A DNA stretch of 30,762 nt from Aeriscardovia sp040773385 (GCA_040773385.1 JAXGWH010000012.1:1-30762), one strand, 5' to 3'. Positions 22,765 to 30,762 are shown, counted from the stretch's first letter. Notes: generated from the letters alone by a model not told the origin. Program-made: numbers and translations.

Positions 22765-25239
22765 GCACAACGTTCTGACCGGTCACAACCGCAGTCCTGG
22801 GGCACGCGCGATCTGAGCCGCGAGCGCGAGGCGGTCCGCAGAGAGGGCGCCGGGCGGTCCGGTGCACGTTCCTCCTCACGGTCCGCCTCCTCACGGTCCT
22901 CGTGGGACGGCCCGCAGGAGGGGCAGGAACGGGGCTACCGCTCGAGCACCGGCTACACCATGCGCGGCGAGGCCCACTCCCGTCGGGCGGGTCGTTCCGG
23001 ATCCCGCACGACCCGCGCCGGTTCCCCGTCCGGGGCAGGATACGGCACGGATGACGGGTATGGCCGCCAGGACCGGGGTGCCTCCGCGCGGACGCGCCGG
23101 GGAGCGCACGCGGCAAGCCACCGCATGCCCCGCGGCGGCAGACGCGGCAACCGCGGTGGCAAAGGGCGCAGGCCGAGGCATCTGGCGCTCAAGATCCTCC
23201 TCGGCCTCCTCGGAGGTCTCATCGCCCTGGGGATCGTCCTCTTCGCCGTCCTCTATGCCACCACCCGTATCCCTGAACCGGAGCAGGTCGCCCTCGCCCA
23301 AAAGACGAACGTTTACTATTCCGACGGCAAGACCTCGATCGGCTCTTACTCCCAGCAGAACCGCGAGATCATCGGCTGCTCGACGCTGCCCTCGTACGTG
23401 GGCAACGCCGTCGTCTCCTCCGAGAACCGCACGTTCTGGACCGATCCGGGCGTGGACGCCCGCTCGATCGTGCGCGCGCTGCTCAACAACGTCTCCGGCG
23501 GGGCGCGGCAGGGGGCCTCCACCATCACCCAGCAGTACGCGGAGCGCTATTATCTCGGCGAGACCACGAGTTATCCGGGCAAGGTCAAGGAGGCCGTCCT
23601 CGCCCTCAAGATCGCCCAGACGCAGGGCAAATCGACTGTTCTGTGCAACTACCTCAACACCATCTATTTCGGTCGCGAGGCCTACGGGATCCAGGCGACC
23701 GCCAAGGCCTACTTCAACAAGGACGCCAAGGACCTCACGGTGGGCGAGTCCGCCCTGCTGGCCGGCATCATCCCCGCCCCCAACGCCTGGGCGCCCGACA
23801 AGAACCCCACGAAGGCCACACAGCGCTACCAGCGCACGCTGCGCATCATGTACGCGGACAAGCACATCAGCAAGGCGCAGTTCGACGAGGCGATGAAGAA
23901 CGAGCCGAAACCCGTCGCCTACACGGCCGGCAACCAGTTTGCCGGGCCGAACGGCTACCTCCTCAAACTCGTGGAACAGGAGCTGACGCGCAACAAGACG
24001 TTCACCTCCGAGGAGCTCTCCACAGGCGGCTATTCCATCACCACGACGATCGACAAGTCCAAACAGGACATCATCCAGAAGATCGGCGGCTCGCGGGCCA
24101 CCGGCGAGCCGGACAGCATCTCCCACGCGGGCATCTCCGTCAATGCCTCCAACGGGGAGGTCGAGGCGCTCTACGGTGGCAGCGACTATCTCAAGAAGCA
24201 GCTGAACCAGTCGACGCAGGCCACATTCCAGCCGGGATCGACCATGAAGCCCTTCACTCTGCTGACGGCGGTCAGCAAGGGGATGAGCCTCAACTCCGTG
24301 TTCGACGGGTCCTCGCCTCGCTCGTTCACCGGGCTCTCACAGCCGGTGAAAAACTACGGCAACGCGAACTACGGGCGCGTCAACTGGTATCAGGCCGTGG
24401 CCTACTCGGTCAACACCGCCTTCGTCGACCTCAACAACTGCGTCACCCCGCAGGCCACCGCCGCGACGATGGCCAAGACCGGGATCCGATCAAAGATCGA
24501 CAAAAACTCGCTCTACAACACGCTGGGCATCAACTCCATCACCGCCTACGACCTTGCCCGCGGCTACACCACCATCGCCTCAGGCGGCATCCGGCGCACC
24601 ATCCATGTGGTCCGCTCCGTCAAGGACGGGCGCGGACGGCAGCTCTACAAAGCGCCGACGACCGGCACGCGCGTGTTCACCAAGCAGGCGGCGGACCTGA
24701 CGCGCCACGCGATGGAGGCCGACACGCGTTATGGCTTTGAGTCGCCCGTGCGCACCGTCAACCGGCCGCTCGCCTCCAAGTCCGGCATCGCCAACGATTC
24801 GACCGCGGCCGATTTCGTGGTGCTCAGCCCGACCACCACCACCGTGTTCGCCGTCTGGAACTCGGACGCGAACGGCAACGCGGCGGCCTTCCCCACCTCG
24901 TTCGAGGGCTATGCCGAGGACACCTACACGTCGACGATGTTCGCGCGGTATGCCCGTCAGGCATGGGCGAACGAGCCTGTCAAGCAGTTCGATTCCGTGA
25001 CCGACAACGGCAAAATCGGCGGTCCGAACGGCACCTGGGGTCTGGGATACGGTTCCACCACATGGTCGATGGGCACCTCGTCCTCCGATCTGCGCTCCAA
25101 GACGACCACGACGCCGGAAAATAAGGACGACACGTCCGACAAGGACCAGTCCTCCCAGCAGCAGTCGCAGTCCGGGGCCGGCTCAGGCACCGGCGGTACA
25201 GGTTCAGGAAACGGGGCCGGCACCGAGGGGTCAGGATAG
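22762..25239 (+). CDS. Class A penicillin-binding protein (bifunctional transglycosylase-transpeptidase)
   Basis: Builds and cross-links peptidoglycan outside the membrane. The 825 aa have a long basic Ser/Gly/Arg-rich cytoplasmic tail (1-140) and one membrane helix (about 141-166). The GT51 domain has Glu221 (SSENRTF) and GASTITQQ at 251-258. The transpeptidase domain has STMK (Ser493, Lys496), SVN (549-551) and KSG (673-675, in place of the usual KTG). No PASTA domains are seen. The C-terminus is Ser/Gln/Gly-rich. The start is ATG 22762; ATG 22753 is an alternative, and neither has a Shine-Dalgarno sequence. The frame ends at TAG 25237-25239, but the same style of coding continues in frame to TGA 25450-25452. 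Confidence 0.93.
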   Translation: MAQRSDRSQPQSWGTRDLSREREAVRREGAGRSGARSSSRSASSRSSWDGPQEGQERGYRSSTGYTMRGEAHSRRAGRSGSRTTRAGSPSGAGYGTDDGYGRQDRGASARTRRGAHAASHRMPRGGRRGNRGGKGRRPRHLALKILLGLLGGLIALGIVLFAVLYATTRIPEPEQVALAQKTNVYYSDGKTSIGSYSQQNREIIGCSTLPSYVGNAVVSSENRTFWTDPGVDARSIVRALLNNVSGGARQGASTITQQYAERYYLGETTSYPGKVKEAVLALKIAQTQGKSTVLCNYLNTIYFGREAYGIQATAKAYFNKDAKDLTVGESALLAGIIPAPNAWAPDKNPTKATQRYQRTLRIMYADKHISKAQFDEAMKNEPKPVAYTAGNQFAGPNGYLLKLVEQELTRNKTFTSEELSTGGYSITTTIDKSKQDIIQKIGGSRATGEPDSISHAGISVNASNGEVEALYGGSDYLKKQLNQSTQATFQPGSTMKPFTLLTAVSKGMSLNSVFDGSSPRSFTGLSQPVKNYGNANYGRVNWYQAVAYSVNTAFVDLNNCVTPQATAATMAKTGIRSKIDKNSLYNTLGINSITAYDLARGYTTIASGGIRRTIHVVRSVKDGRGRQLYKAPTTGTRVFTKQAADLTRHAMEADTRYGFESPVRTVNRPLASKSGIANDSTAADFVVLSPTTTTVFAVWNSDANGNAAAFPTSFEGYAEDTYTSTMFARYARQAWANEPVKQFDSVTDNGKIGGPNGTWGLGYGSTTWSMGTSSSDLRSKTTTTPENKDDTSDKDQSSQQQSQSGAGSGTGGTGSGNGAGTEGSG

Positions 25240-25377
25240 ACGGGAACCGGGACCGGCACGGACAGTTCGGGCGGAACTGACGGCACCGACACAGGGACCG
25301 GAACAGGGACCCAGACGGACACGGGCGGCAACACGGGCGGCAACACGGGCGACAACGGACAGCGAGGCACGCTGACG

Positions 25378-25421
25378 GGCTCGTTCCATGACAGCCCGCA
25401 CCAGCCGTCATGGAACGAGCC
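25378..25421. repeat. 15-bp perfect inverted repeat after the PBP gene
   Basis: Arms GGCTCGTTCCATGAC (25378-25392) and GTCATGGAACGAGCC (25407-25421) flank a 14-nt loop. It may terminate the converging PBP and DUF5701 transcripts, although no T run follows on either strand. Confidence 0.75.
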
Positions 25422-25442
25422 ATCGAGGAACGAGCCATCGAG
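25413..25442. repeat. Perfect 15-bp tandem duplication
   Basis: GAACGAGCCATCGAG occurs twice head to tail (25413-25427, 25428-25442). The first copy overlaps the right arm of the inverted repeat. ACCGGCATGA then occurs twice at 25443-25452 and 25458-25467. Confidence 0.9.
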
Positions 25443-25521
25443 ACCGGCATGAACCGAACCGGCATGACGCAGCCACGGGCCGCGCTGACGCCGACCATCA
25501 CACACCGGCCTGTATCACTGG

Positions 25522-26139
25522 TTACGACAGGAGCATGACGCCTTTGCGCGCGGAGCAATAGGCATTGCCGAGCCAGGTGTGACGGCTCGTCGGCCAGATG
25601 GAACCGAGCCTCGGCGACCCCTGGCTCATCCAGATCGAGGGGACACGGCCGTCCGAACTGCGCGAGCCGAGCAGATTGAAGCCGTTCTTGCGCACGAGCC
25701 AGTCAGGGTGCTGGGTGGCGATGGCCAGCCCCTCCTCCAGCGCGAGAGGCTGGAACCCATCCGAATCCATGAGTTTGCGGGCCACATCCGGCTCCCGGTT
25801 GACGTAGCGCGTGCCCGTGTGCGGATTGATGACGATATAGAACGGGCCCTCCGGAGGATTGAAGTCCACGGGCAGGAAGCTCTCGATGTCACGCGGGGGC
25901 ATGGTGGAGAAGCCGGCACTGCGCCGGATGGAGGTTCTGGCGATGAGCGAGTCCGGCGAGACGAGCTCGCGGGTGGGCACGAGCAGCACGTCGTCGGCAA
26001 TCTCGATGCGGTCGAGCGCCGAGAGCAGCGGCTGCGCGAGCGCGACGAACGCACGGGTGCTCATATCGGCCACCTTCGGGTAGCCGAGGTCGACGATGAC
26101 GTCGAGCTGTCCCTGGACGATGTCCGCGGTTCGCGACAT
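25522..26139 (-). CDS. DUF5701 family protein
   Basis: A 205-aa cytoplasmic protein of an actinobacterial family of unknown function. The N-terminal region (about 1-60: VDLGYPKVADMSTRAF...LLSALDRI) and the C-terminal block VRKNGFNLLGSRSSDGRVPSIW with SRHTWLGNAYCSAR are typical of DUF5701. There are no membrane segments or recognised catalytic motif, though the conserved GSR and HTWLG segments suggest a binding site. AAAGGAGG precedes the ATG at 26137-26139 by five bases. It lies 167 bp downstream of recR on the same strand, and TAGGCT at 26179-26174 is a possible -10 of its own. Confidence 0.85.
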   Translation of the reverse strand: MSRTADIVQGQLDVIVDLGYPKVADMSTRAFVALAQPLLSALDRIEIADDVLLVPTRELVSPDSLIARTSIRRSAGFSTMPPRDIESFLPVDFNPPEGPFYIVINPHTGTRYVNREPDVARKLMDSDGFQPLALEEGLAIATQHPDWLVRKNGFNLLGSRSSDGRVPSIWMSQGSPRLGSIWPTSRHTWLGNAYCSARKGVMLLS

Positions 26140-26173
26140 ATCCGCCTCCTTTGGGATCTCCGGTCTGTCTTCA

Positions 26174-26179
26174 GCCTAG
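26174..26179 (-). promoter_or_regulatory. Candidate -10 (TAGGCT) for the DUF5701 gene
   Basis: TAGGCT on the minus strand fits TANNNT and would start a transcript about 30 bases upstream of the ATG. No convincing -35 was seen. Confidence 0.3.
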
Positions 26180-26306
26180 CGCCGACAGGTCCGGCACCGG
26201 CAGCAGCGATGGCCGTTCATGCTCCGTCGCCACACCGCTTCCACACCACCGTCGCACTGTTCGCACACCACGCGCGCGGCATCACCACCCATGCGGTGCC
26301 CGCCGC

Positions 26307-26921
26307 TCACGCGGCGTCATCAAGAGGACGGCGGCCGGCGAAGGCACGACCGAGCGTGATCTCGTCGGCGTATTCGATCTCCGAGCCGACCGACAGGCCG
26401 GAGGCGAGCTTGGTGACTTTGATGCCCGAGCCGTCGAGCAGACGGGTGATGTAGGTCATGGTGGCGTCGCCTTCGATGGTGGGGTTGAGGGCGAGGATGA
26501 CCTCTTTGACCACGCCGTCCCTGAGACGACCGATCAGACCCTTGATGCGCAGTTTGTCGGGCGTGACACCGCCCATCGGGTCGATGACGCCACCGAGGAC
26601 ATGGTAGAGGCCGTGGTACTGGCCTGTGCGGTCGAGCGGGAGGATGTCGCTGGGACGCTCGACCACGCAGATGGTGCTGTGGTCGCGGCGCGGGTCGGAG
26701 CAGATCCGGCACGGACTTTCCTCGGTCACGTTGCCGCAGATCTCACAAAAGCGCACTTTTTCCTGCAGCGTCGTGATGGCATCGGCGAGATGCCGTCCCT
26801 CCTCCTTCGGTGCGGAGAGGAGATAAAAGGCGATGCGCTGGGCGCCTTTAGGGCCGATTCCCGGCAGTTTGGCGAAGGAATCGATCACTTCCTGGATCGC
26901 GCCGTCATAAATGAGGGCCAT
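26307..26921 (-). CDS. recR: Recombination mediator protein RecR
   Basis: Works with RecO/RecF to load RecA at gaps during DNA repair. The 204 aa match RecR. The helix-hairpin-helix region is at about 10-33 (FAKLPGIGPKGAQRIAFYLL), the zinc finger has Cys59, Cys62, Cys71 and Cys74, and a Toprim domain follows from about 82 (TICVVERPSDI). The frame stays open to 27074, but the added residues come from a degenerate repeat. AAAGGAAC sits just before the ATG at 26919-26921, which gives the standard RecR N-terminus. It follows dnaX on the same strand, as in many bacteria, here with a 243-bp repeat-bearing spacer. Confidence 0.96.
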   Translation of the reverse strand: MALIYDGAIQEVIDSFAKLPGIGPKGAQRIAFYLLSAPKEEGRHLADAITTLQEKVRFCEICGNVTEESPCRICSDPRRDHSTICVVERPSDILPLDRTGQYHGLYHVLGGVIDPMGGVTPDKLRIKGLIGRLRDGVVKEVILALNPTIEGDATMTYITRLLDGSGIKVTKLASGLSVGSEIEYADEITLGRAFAGRRPLDDAA

Positions 26922-27020
26922 CGCTGTTCCTTTCGTTCCGTCCTGTTCGTCCTGGACACCACAACCGGACTTGCCGTCATGACCGCTCTGGCTGTCCCGG
27001 CTGTCCGAGGCGACCTGGAT

Positions 27021-27084
27021 GCCGTGACCATCCTTTGGCGCCTTGACCATCCTGGCCTTTGACGCCTTGACCATCCTGGCCGTC
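27021..27084. repeat. Degenerate 24-bp tandem repeat between dnaX and recR
   Basis: Two nearly identical 24-bp units, GGCGCCTTGACCATCCTGGC... at 27037-27060 and GACGCCTTGACCATCCTGGC... at 27061-27084, follow a shorter decayed unit (GCCGTGACCATCC at 27021-27033). One minus-strand frame reads Gly-Gln-Asp-Gly-Gln-Gly-x-Lys collagen-like units, but no gene is supported. The rest of the 26922-27164 gap holds no recognisable feature. Confidence 0.7.
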
Positions 27085-27164
27085 CCGGCTGTATCGACAG
27101 CGCTGTGGCCGTGTCGGGTCTTTGTCTGTCGCCATGCCTGCCATGGGACATGTCATGCCGACGA

Positions 27165-29744
27165 TCATTTCGTCTTTTTGCCCAGATGGATGTCGGCATG
27201 GAGCCGGACATCCTCCTCGGCCTTCTTCTTGCCTGTGGTCGTCACGCTCTTGGCCGCGAAGACCTGTGCGAGCTGGCCGATGCCAACCGGCTGGCCGGGC
27301 CGGAGCGCGGCGAGCGCCTCGGCGGATTCCTCCGGGATGACCGGCGTGGCACCGGCCATCGGTACAGGCGCGGGCCGGGCGGAGGTCGCCGGCGCGGCCG
27401 CACGGTCCGGGCCGGGGAGACGTGCCGGGCCGGCCGCGGGACCAAAACCGGATGCAGGGCCAGACCCGGCCGCAGGACGAGGACTAGCCGCGGGACCCGG
27501 ACCGTCCGCCGTGGAAGACACGGCTTCCGCATCCCGATCGCTGCCGTCTGTGTCCTGTTCTGCAGTATCCCGGCCGGCAGTGTCCGGACCGACAGTGTCC
27601 TGGCGGTCGTCCGAACGGTCGTCCAAATGATCGTTCCCCGCTCGCCGGTCTGGTTCCTGGCCTGCCCACGGGTCCACAGAATCATGGGCATCCGGAACCG
27701 CGATGTGCTTGGGGTGGTGTTCCTCGGTCTGGGTGAGACCGGCTTCCTCCTTCAGCTGTTGTGGATCTGGTGCGGCAAAACCATTCATGTCGGAGGCGGC
27801 CGGCGCGTCAGGCACCGGCCCGTCAGACATGGTTCTCGCGTCAGATGCGGAGTGAGACCCGGGACCGGCCCCTCGGTGATGGCCGTCATGCGCCTCAGAC
27901 GGACCGCCGGAAGAAGATCCGCCCGCCTCCTCGTCCGAATCGGCAGAACGGCCGGAGCCAGCGGAGTCCGGTCTTCCGGAAGATTCCGGCTTCCCGGTCT
28001 TGCCGGCTTTCCCTGTCGCCCCTGTCGCCGCAGCGGCGCCGGACATGGCGAGACTGGCCGTCAGCAGCGCGACCTGCCGCTTGATCTTTGTCTGCTCCTC
28101 CTGGCCCATCGAACGCATGGTGCGCACCGTCTCACCGTTCGCGGCTGTTGAGGCGGGGGCGATGGTGGCCTGCGGACCGAACAGCCTGCGGACCGCGGCA
28201 AGAACGACGAGCGTCACCTTCCGCCCGTTGGTGAGCGCCATCGCGAACGCATGCTGCGAGACGGGCTTGTCGAAGGTGAAGACAAGGTGCGGTGCGCCCG
28301 CGCGGTTGCGCAGGAAGTCGATTTTCGCGAGCCTCGGCGGCGTCACATAGAAACGCACCTGCGCCTCCAGTGAGGCGACCACCTGCTTCCAAGCGATGTC
28401 CGGATCGGTCGGCGCATCGGTCTGGGAGGAGGACGGCGACGGGCGGGACGATACGGAGACAGGTACGGGGGACGTCTGCGGGGTGGATGAACCCGGACCT
28501 GCCGATGATCCCTGTGTCCGGACCGGTGGTTCCTGCTCCCCTGCCGGCGATCCCTGCACTCCCTGCACCCGTACCGATGCCCCCTGCCCGTGCAGGACAG
28601 GGCCGACCGGGCGACCGGCCTGTTCCTTGCGCGCCTGCTCCTCGACGATCTCCAGCAGGCGGGCGGCGAGCAGCTCGAGCTTCATGCGCGGGCTCGTGGC
28701 CGCGGCCATCTGTGAGAGCGACTGGTCGGCCGCATCCGCCAGAGCTGTGAGGACAGACAACGGCAGGGCGTGTGCCTGTCGGTCGAACAGATCGGCCTGA
28801 TCGGCCTGTGCCTGCTCCCCCGCACGATCCAGCGCCTTCACGCCGGCCAGACGGACCATGATGAGATCGCGGAATCTTTCGAGGAGGTCCTGGACGAAGC
28901 GGCGCGGCTCGAAACCACCGATCGCCACCTTCTCCACCGTGTCGTAGAGCTTTGCGCCGTCGCGGTCGATGAGCGCGTCGACGATGCCCGAGATCATTTC
29001 TGTGGGCGTGTAGCCGAGCAGGTTCGTGGCGGAGGTGAGCTCCACCGTGCTGTCCTTCGCGCCGACCATGAGCTGGTCGAGCACGGAGAGCGTGTCACGC
29101 ACCGAACCGCCGCCCGCGCGCAGCACGAGGGGCAGCACCCCCGGCGCGAGGGTGATTTTCTCCTGCTTGCAGACCTTCTGCACGTAAGGCCCGAGGACCT
29201 CGGGCGGCACGAGTCGGAACGGGTAGTGGTGTGTGCGCGAGCGGATGGTGCCGATCACCTTGTCCGGCTCGGTGGTGGCGAAGATGAAGATGACATGCTC
29301 GGGCGGCTCCTCCACGATCTTGAGCAGGGCGTTGAACCCCTGCTGGGTGACCATGTGCGCCTCATCGAGGATGAAGATCTTATAGCGGTCACGGGTGGGG
29401 GCGAACTGGGCGCGCTCACGGATCTGGCGGGCGTCGTCCACGCCGTTATGGCTGGCGGCGTCGATCTCCACGACATCGACGGAGCCGGGCCCACCGGTGG
29501 CGAGGTCCTTGCAGGAAGGGCACTTGCCGCACGGATGGGAGGTCGGCCCCTTCTCACAGTTCAGGCAACGGGCAAGGATGCGTGCGGTGCTCGTCTTGCC
29601 GGTTCCCCGCGGCCCGGAGAAGAGGTAGGCCTGGGTGATCCTGCCGCTGTCGAGCGCACGGGAGAGAGGGACGGTGACCTGGTCCTGGCCGATCACACCG
29701 TCGAGGGTGTCGGGCCTGTACCGCCTGTAGAGAGCCAAAGCCAT
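27165..29744 (-). CDS. dnaX: DNA polymerase III subunit gamma/tau with very long low-complexity linkers
   Basis: ATPase core of the clamp loader that puts the beta clamp on DNA. The AAA+ domain shows Walker A GPRGTGKTS (44-52), zinc-binding Cys residues around 60-78, Walker B ILDEAH (125-130), sensor 1 at ATTEP (156-160) and the arginine-finger segment TIRSRT (166-171; SRT where SRC is usual). Domain III extends to about residue 365. After that the 859-aa protein has Pro/Ser/Thr-rich and Asp/Gly-rich linkers (about 380-450 and 590-800) interrupted by a folded tau-type segment near 450-580. No poly-A slippery site for a short gamma form was seen. GAGGAAAT precedes the ATG at 29742-29744. It is upstream of recR. 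Confidence 0.95.
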   Translation of the reverse strand: MALALYRRYRPDTLDGVIGQDQVTVPLSRALDSGRITQAYLFSGPRGTGKTSTARILARCLNCEKGPTSHPCGKCPSCKDLATGGPGSVDVVEIDAASHNGVDDARQIRERAQFAPTRDRYKIFILDEAHMVTQQGFNALLKIVEEPPEHVIFIFATTEPDKVIGTIRSRTHHYPFRLVPPEVLGPYVQKVCKQEKITLAPGVLPLVLRAGGGSVRDTLSVLDQLMVGAKDSTVELTSATNLLGYTPTEMISGIVDALIDRDGAKLYDTVEKVAIGGFEPRRFVQDLLERFRDLIMVRLAGVKALDRAGEQAQADQADLFDRQAHALPLSVLTALADAADQSLSQMAAATSPRMKLELLAARLLEIVEEQARKEQAGRPVGPVLHGQGASVRVQGVQGSPAGEQEPPVRTQGSSAGPGSSTPQTSPVPVSVSSRPSPSSSQTDAPTDPDIAWKQVVASLEAQVRFYVTPPRLAKIDFLRNRAGAPHLVFTFDKPVSQHAFAMALTNGRKVTLVVLAAVRRLFGPQATIAPASTAANGETVRTMRSMGQEEQTKIKRQVALLTASLAMSGAAAATGATGKAGKTGKPESSGRPDSAGSGRSADSDEEAGGSSSGGPSEAHDGHHRGAGPGSHSASDARTMSDGPVPDAPAASDMNGFAAPDPQQLKEEAGLTQTEEHHPKHIAVPDAHDSVDPWAGQEPDRRAGNDHLDDRSDDRQDTVGPDTAGRDTAEQDTDGSDRDAEAVSSTADGPGPAASPRPAAGSGPASGFGPAAGPARLPGPDRAAAPATSARPAPVPMAGATPVIPEESAEALAALRPGQPVGIGQLAQVFAAKSVTTTGKKKAEEDVRLHADIHLGKKTK

Positions 29745-30168
29745 ATTTCCTCATTCCTCCGTGGCCTGCGTGGTCCACCGAAAACTCCGCTGACCCACGT
29801 CGGATCCACACCATCCGTGCCTCAGCCATGCCAGGCCGCGCTCTACGTGCCGGCTGTGCCATCCGTGCGGCAGGCCCGCGGATTGCGTCAGAGCCGCCCC
29901 GCCGACATGGCCGTCCGGGCATTTCGCACTCACCACGATAGCCGGACGAGCCGCCGTGCCGGCCGGTTTCCCGACCGGCGCATACGGCCCTCCGACACAG
30001 TGCCGAGGCGCGTTCTGCCGTATGGCGGCGCACGGCGGCGGCATCCCCCTCCCGGCAGGTGCGGTCGTCGTCCGACCGCGACGAGGAAGCACCGACGCGC
30101 TCACCGTCCGGAATGTGCTCGACAGTCGTCGTCCGGCGTCGGCAAGGAAGCGCCAGATCATCCGGGCT
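29745..30168. other. 424-bp gap upstream of dnaX; no confident gene
   Basis: I looked for an SRP RNA, which is often next to dnaX, and did not find its GGTCAGGTCCGGAAGGAAGCAG-type core shared region on either strand. A minus-strand frame of 136 codons (29751-30161, beginning MIWRFLADAG 7 bp after the TadE-like stop) is open, but it is Arg/Pro/Gly-rich, resembles no family and has no clear ribosome-binding site, so I do not call it. Two hairpins are visible: GCGGTCG/CGACCGC at 30061-30079, and GCCGGT/ACCGGC around 29963-29980. Either may end the TadE-like transcript. Confidence 0.4.
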
Positions 30169-30699
30169 TCATCCCCCTTTCCGGCCGCCGCACTCGTCGG
30201 GACCGGCACGGGCGCTCGTCTGCGTCAGAGCGGACAGCGGCCCGGATCCGACACGGACGGTGACGACCGCGTCCTGCCCCTCGACCCGACAGGAGACGAG
30301 CACCGGCATGTCAGAAGTGCCGGGTCCGGTGTGGGTGCCCGAGGCGGAACCACCTGGAGTGCCTAAGGCGGAACCGTCGTGCGTGGCTGAGGCGGAACCA
30401 CTGGGACGGGCGAGAGCGAGGACGGAGGCGGCCCGCCCGCATGGCGGGCTCCCCGGCAGGAGGCCTGCCCGCGCATCCGCCGCCGAGAGCGCGGCAAGGT
30501 CGGCCTCCTGCCGGGCCTCGGAGCGTCTGATGACCAGCGAGGAGCCGGTCATCAGCGCTCCGAGGAGGGCCGCCGCCAACAGCACGAGCATGGTCCCGAC
30601 GATGGTGCCCGACCCCTTCCGAGGTCGGGACAAACGGGAGGGCCGGCCGCGACGGCACTTCCCGCTGGTCCTGACGCCGCCCGTCTTTCCGCAGGCCAT
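30169..30699 (-). CDS. TadE-like secretion-neighbourhood protein (Rv3654c type)
   Basis: A small membrane-anchored pseudopilin-assembly-like protein, 176 aa. The basic N-terminus is followed by GSGTIVGTMLVLLAAALLGALM (about 29-50), the Rv3654c-type transmembrane start. Next come RRSEARQEADLAALSAADA (about 58-76) and a Cys pair typical of the family (PPCGRAA, VLVSCRVEG). A Gly/Ser/Thr repeat insert sits near 95-130. In actinobacteria this gene closes the tad/flp-like cluster near the helicase/secretion genes; the rest of that cluster should lie past the right edge. AAAGGACGG precedes the ATG at 30697-30699, which follows the upstream stop TGA by a single base, so translation is probably coupled. 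Confidence 0.85.
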   Translation of the reverse strand: MACGKTGGVRTSGKCRRGRPSRLSRPRKGSGTIVGTMLVLLAAALLGALMTGSSLVIRRSEARQEADLAALSAADARAGLLPGSPPCGRAASVLALARPSGSASATHDGSALGTPGGSASGTHTGPGTSDMPVLVSCRVEGQDAVVTVRVGSGPLSALTQTSARAGPDECGGRKGG

Positions 30700-30700
30700 A

Positions 30701-30762
30701 TCAGCCGTCCTTTCCGGTCGTCCGCCCTGCCATCGTCCTGCCCGTCGTCGTCCCCTCCGTCA
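30701..30762 (-). CDS. C-terminal end of an upstream gene, cut by the right edge
   Basis: A frame open from the window edge ends with TGA at 30703-30701, one base before the TadE-like start codon. It would encode about 19 residues rich in Thr, Gly and Arg. The tight spacing suggests the last codons of the preceding tad-cluster gene, probably another TadE-like protein, but the stretch is too short to recognise. Confidence 0.35.
   Translation of the reverse strand, partial: TEGTTTGRTMAGRTTGKDG

Larger units (their letters stand above)
25240..25452 (+). other. In-frame open continuation of the PBP after its TAG stop
   Basis: After the TAG the same frame stays open for 70 codons to TGA at 25450-25452. 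The first about 45 codons are Thr/Gly/Asp-rich, like the tail before the TAG; the remainder reads through a repeat region (NEPSR twice). It could be an old C-terminal tail cut by a nonsense change, readthrough sequence, or ordinary low-complexity DNA. Confidence 0.5.

Noticed and set aside
24957..25505. Minus-strand open frame rich in Val-Pro repeats under the PBP 3' end
   Set aside because: It is the antisense reading of the PBP Gly/Thr tail and has no family resemblance; repeats come from the low-complexity DNA.
26977..27168. Short collagen-like protein between dnaX and recR
   Set aside because: Only 63 codons, no ribosome-binding site, overlaps the dnaX end, and the Gly-x-y pattern is explained by a 24-bp DNA repeat.
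27165..29744. Programmed frameshift in dnaX producing a short gamma form
   Set aside because: No A-AAA-AAG-type slippery sequence was seen in the frame.
29751..30161. 136-codon minus-strand frame just after the TadE-like gene
   Set aside because: Arg/Pro/Gly-rich, no homology recognised, no clear ribosome-binding site; recorded as a gap instead.
29745..30168. SRP RNA (4.5S) next to dnaX
   Set aside because: The conserved GGAAGGAAGCAG-type core was not found on either strand.

Overview
The window is high-GC DNA from an actinobacterium. Gene order and protein sequences fit Bifidobacteriaceae, most likely Bifidobacterium or a close relative. The supporting signs are the murA-plsC-gpsA run, the rpsF-ssb-rpsR-rplI operon, the dnaX-recR pair with a DUF5701 gene, a TadE-like (Rv3654c type) protein, and actinobacterial TANNNT -10 elements. 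Most of the window is core chromosome. I see no insertion sequence, prophage, integron or CRISPR array.

Left part (1-4906, minus strand): gpsA (cut by the window edge), plsC and murA make phospholipid and peptidoglycan precursors. MurA has Asp where the fosfomycin-target Cys normally sits. Next to them is a large calcineurin-like metallophosphoesterase that follows a LacI regulator by 10 bp. Accessory sugar locus (4917-9621): the LacI gene diverges from a GPH-family sugar symporter followed by two alpha/beta-hydrolase esterases. It reads as a locus for uptake and de-esterification of an acylated glycoside, with no glycosidase in the window. Two GAAATTTC boxes lie 63 bp apart between lacI and the symporter.

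Middle (9680-16811): a small uncharacterised gene, a tRNA-Gln/tRNA-Glu pair with its own promoter and terminator, gltX, and an ABC permease plus THI5/NMT1-like lipoprotein without an ATPase gene. The lipoprotein gene is preceded by a long GC-rich leader with two overlapping hairpins. A DUF805 membrane protein follows.

Right part (16083-30762): a histidine phosphatase translationally coupled to a GtrA protein, a MIF-like tautomerase, the rpsF-ssb-rpsR-rplI operon, and an LtaS-type phosphoglycerol transferase divergent from a class A penicillin-binding protein. Then come a DUF5701 gene, recR, dnaX and a TadE-like gene. The PBP reading frame stops at an in-frame TAG but continues in the same low-complexity style for 70 more codons.

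The best candidates for something undescribed are the structured leader of the THI5-like transporter, the esterase/GPH locus, and the PBP tail with its inverted and tandem repeats. None is proven by the sequence alone.
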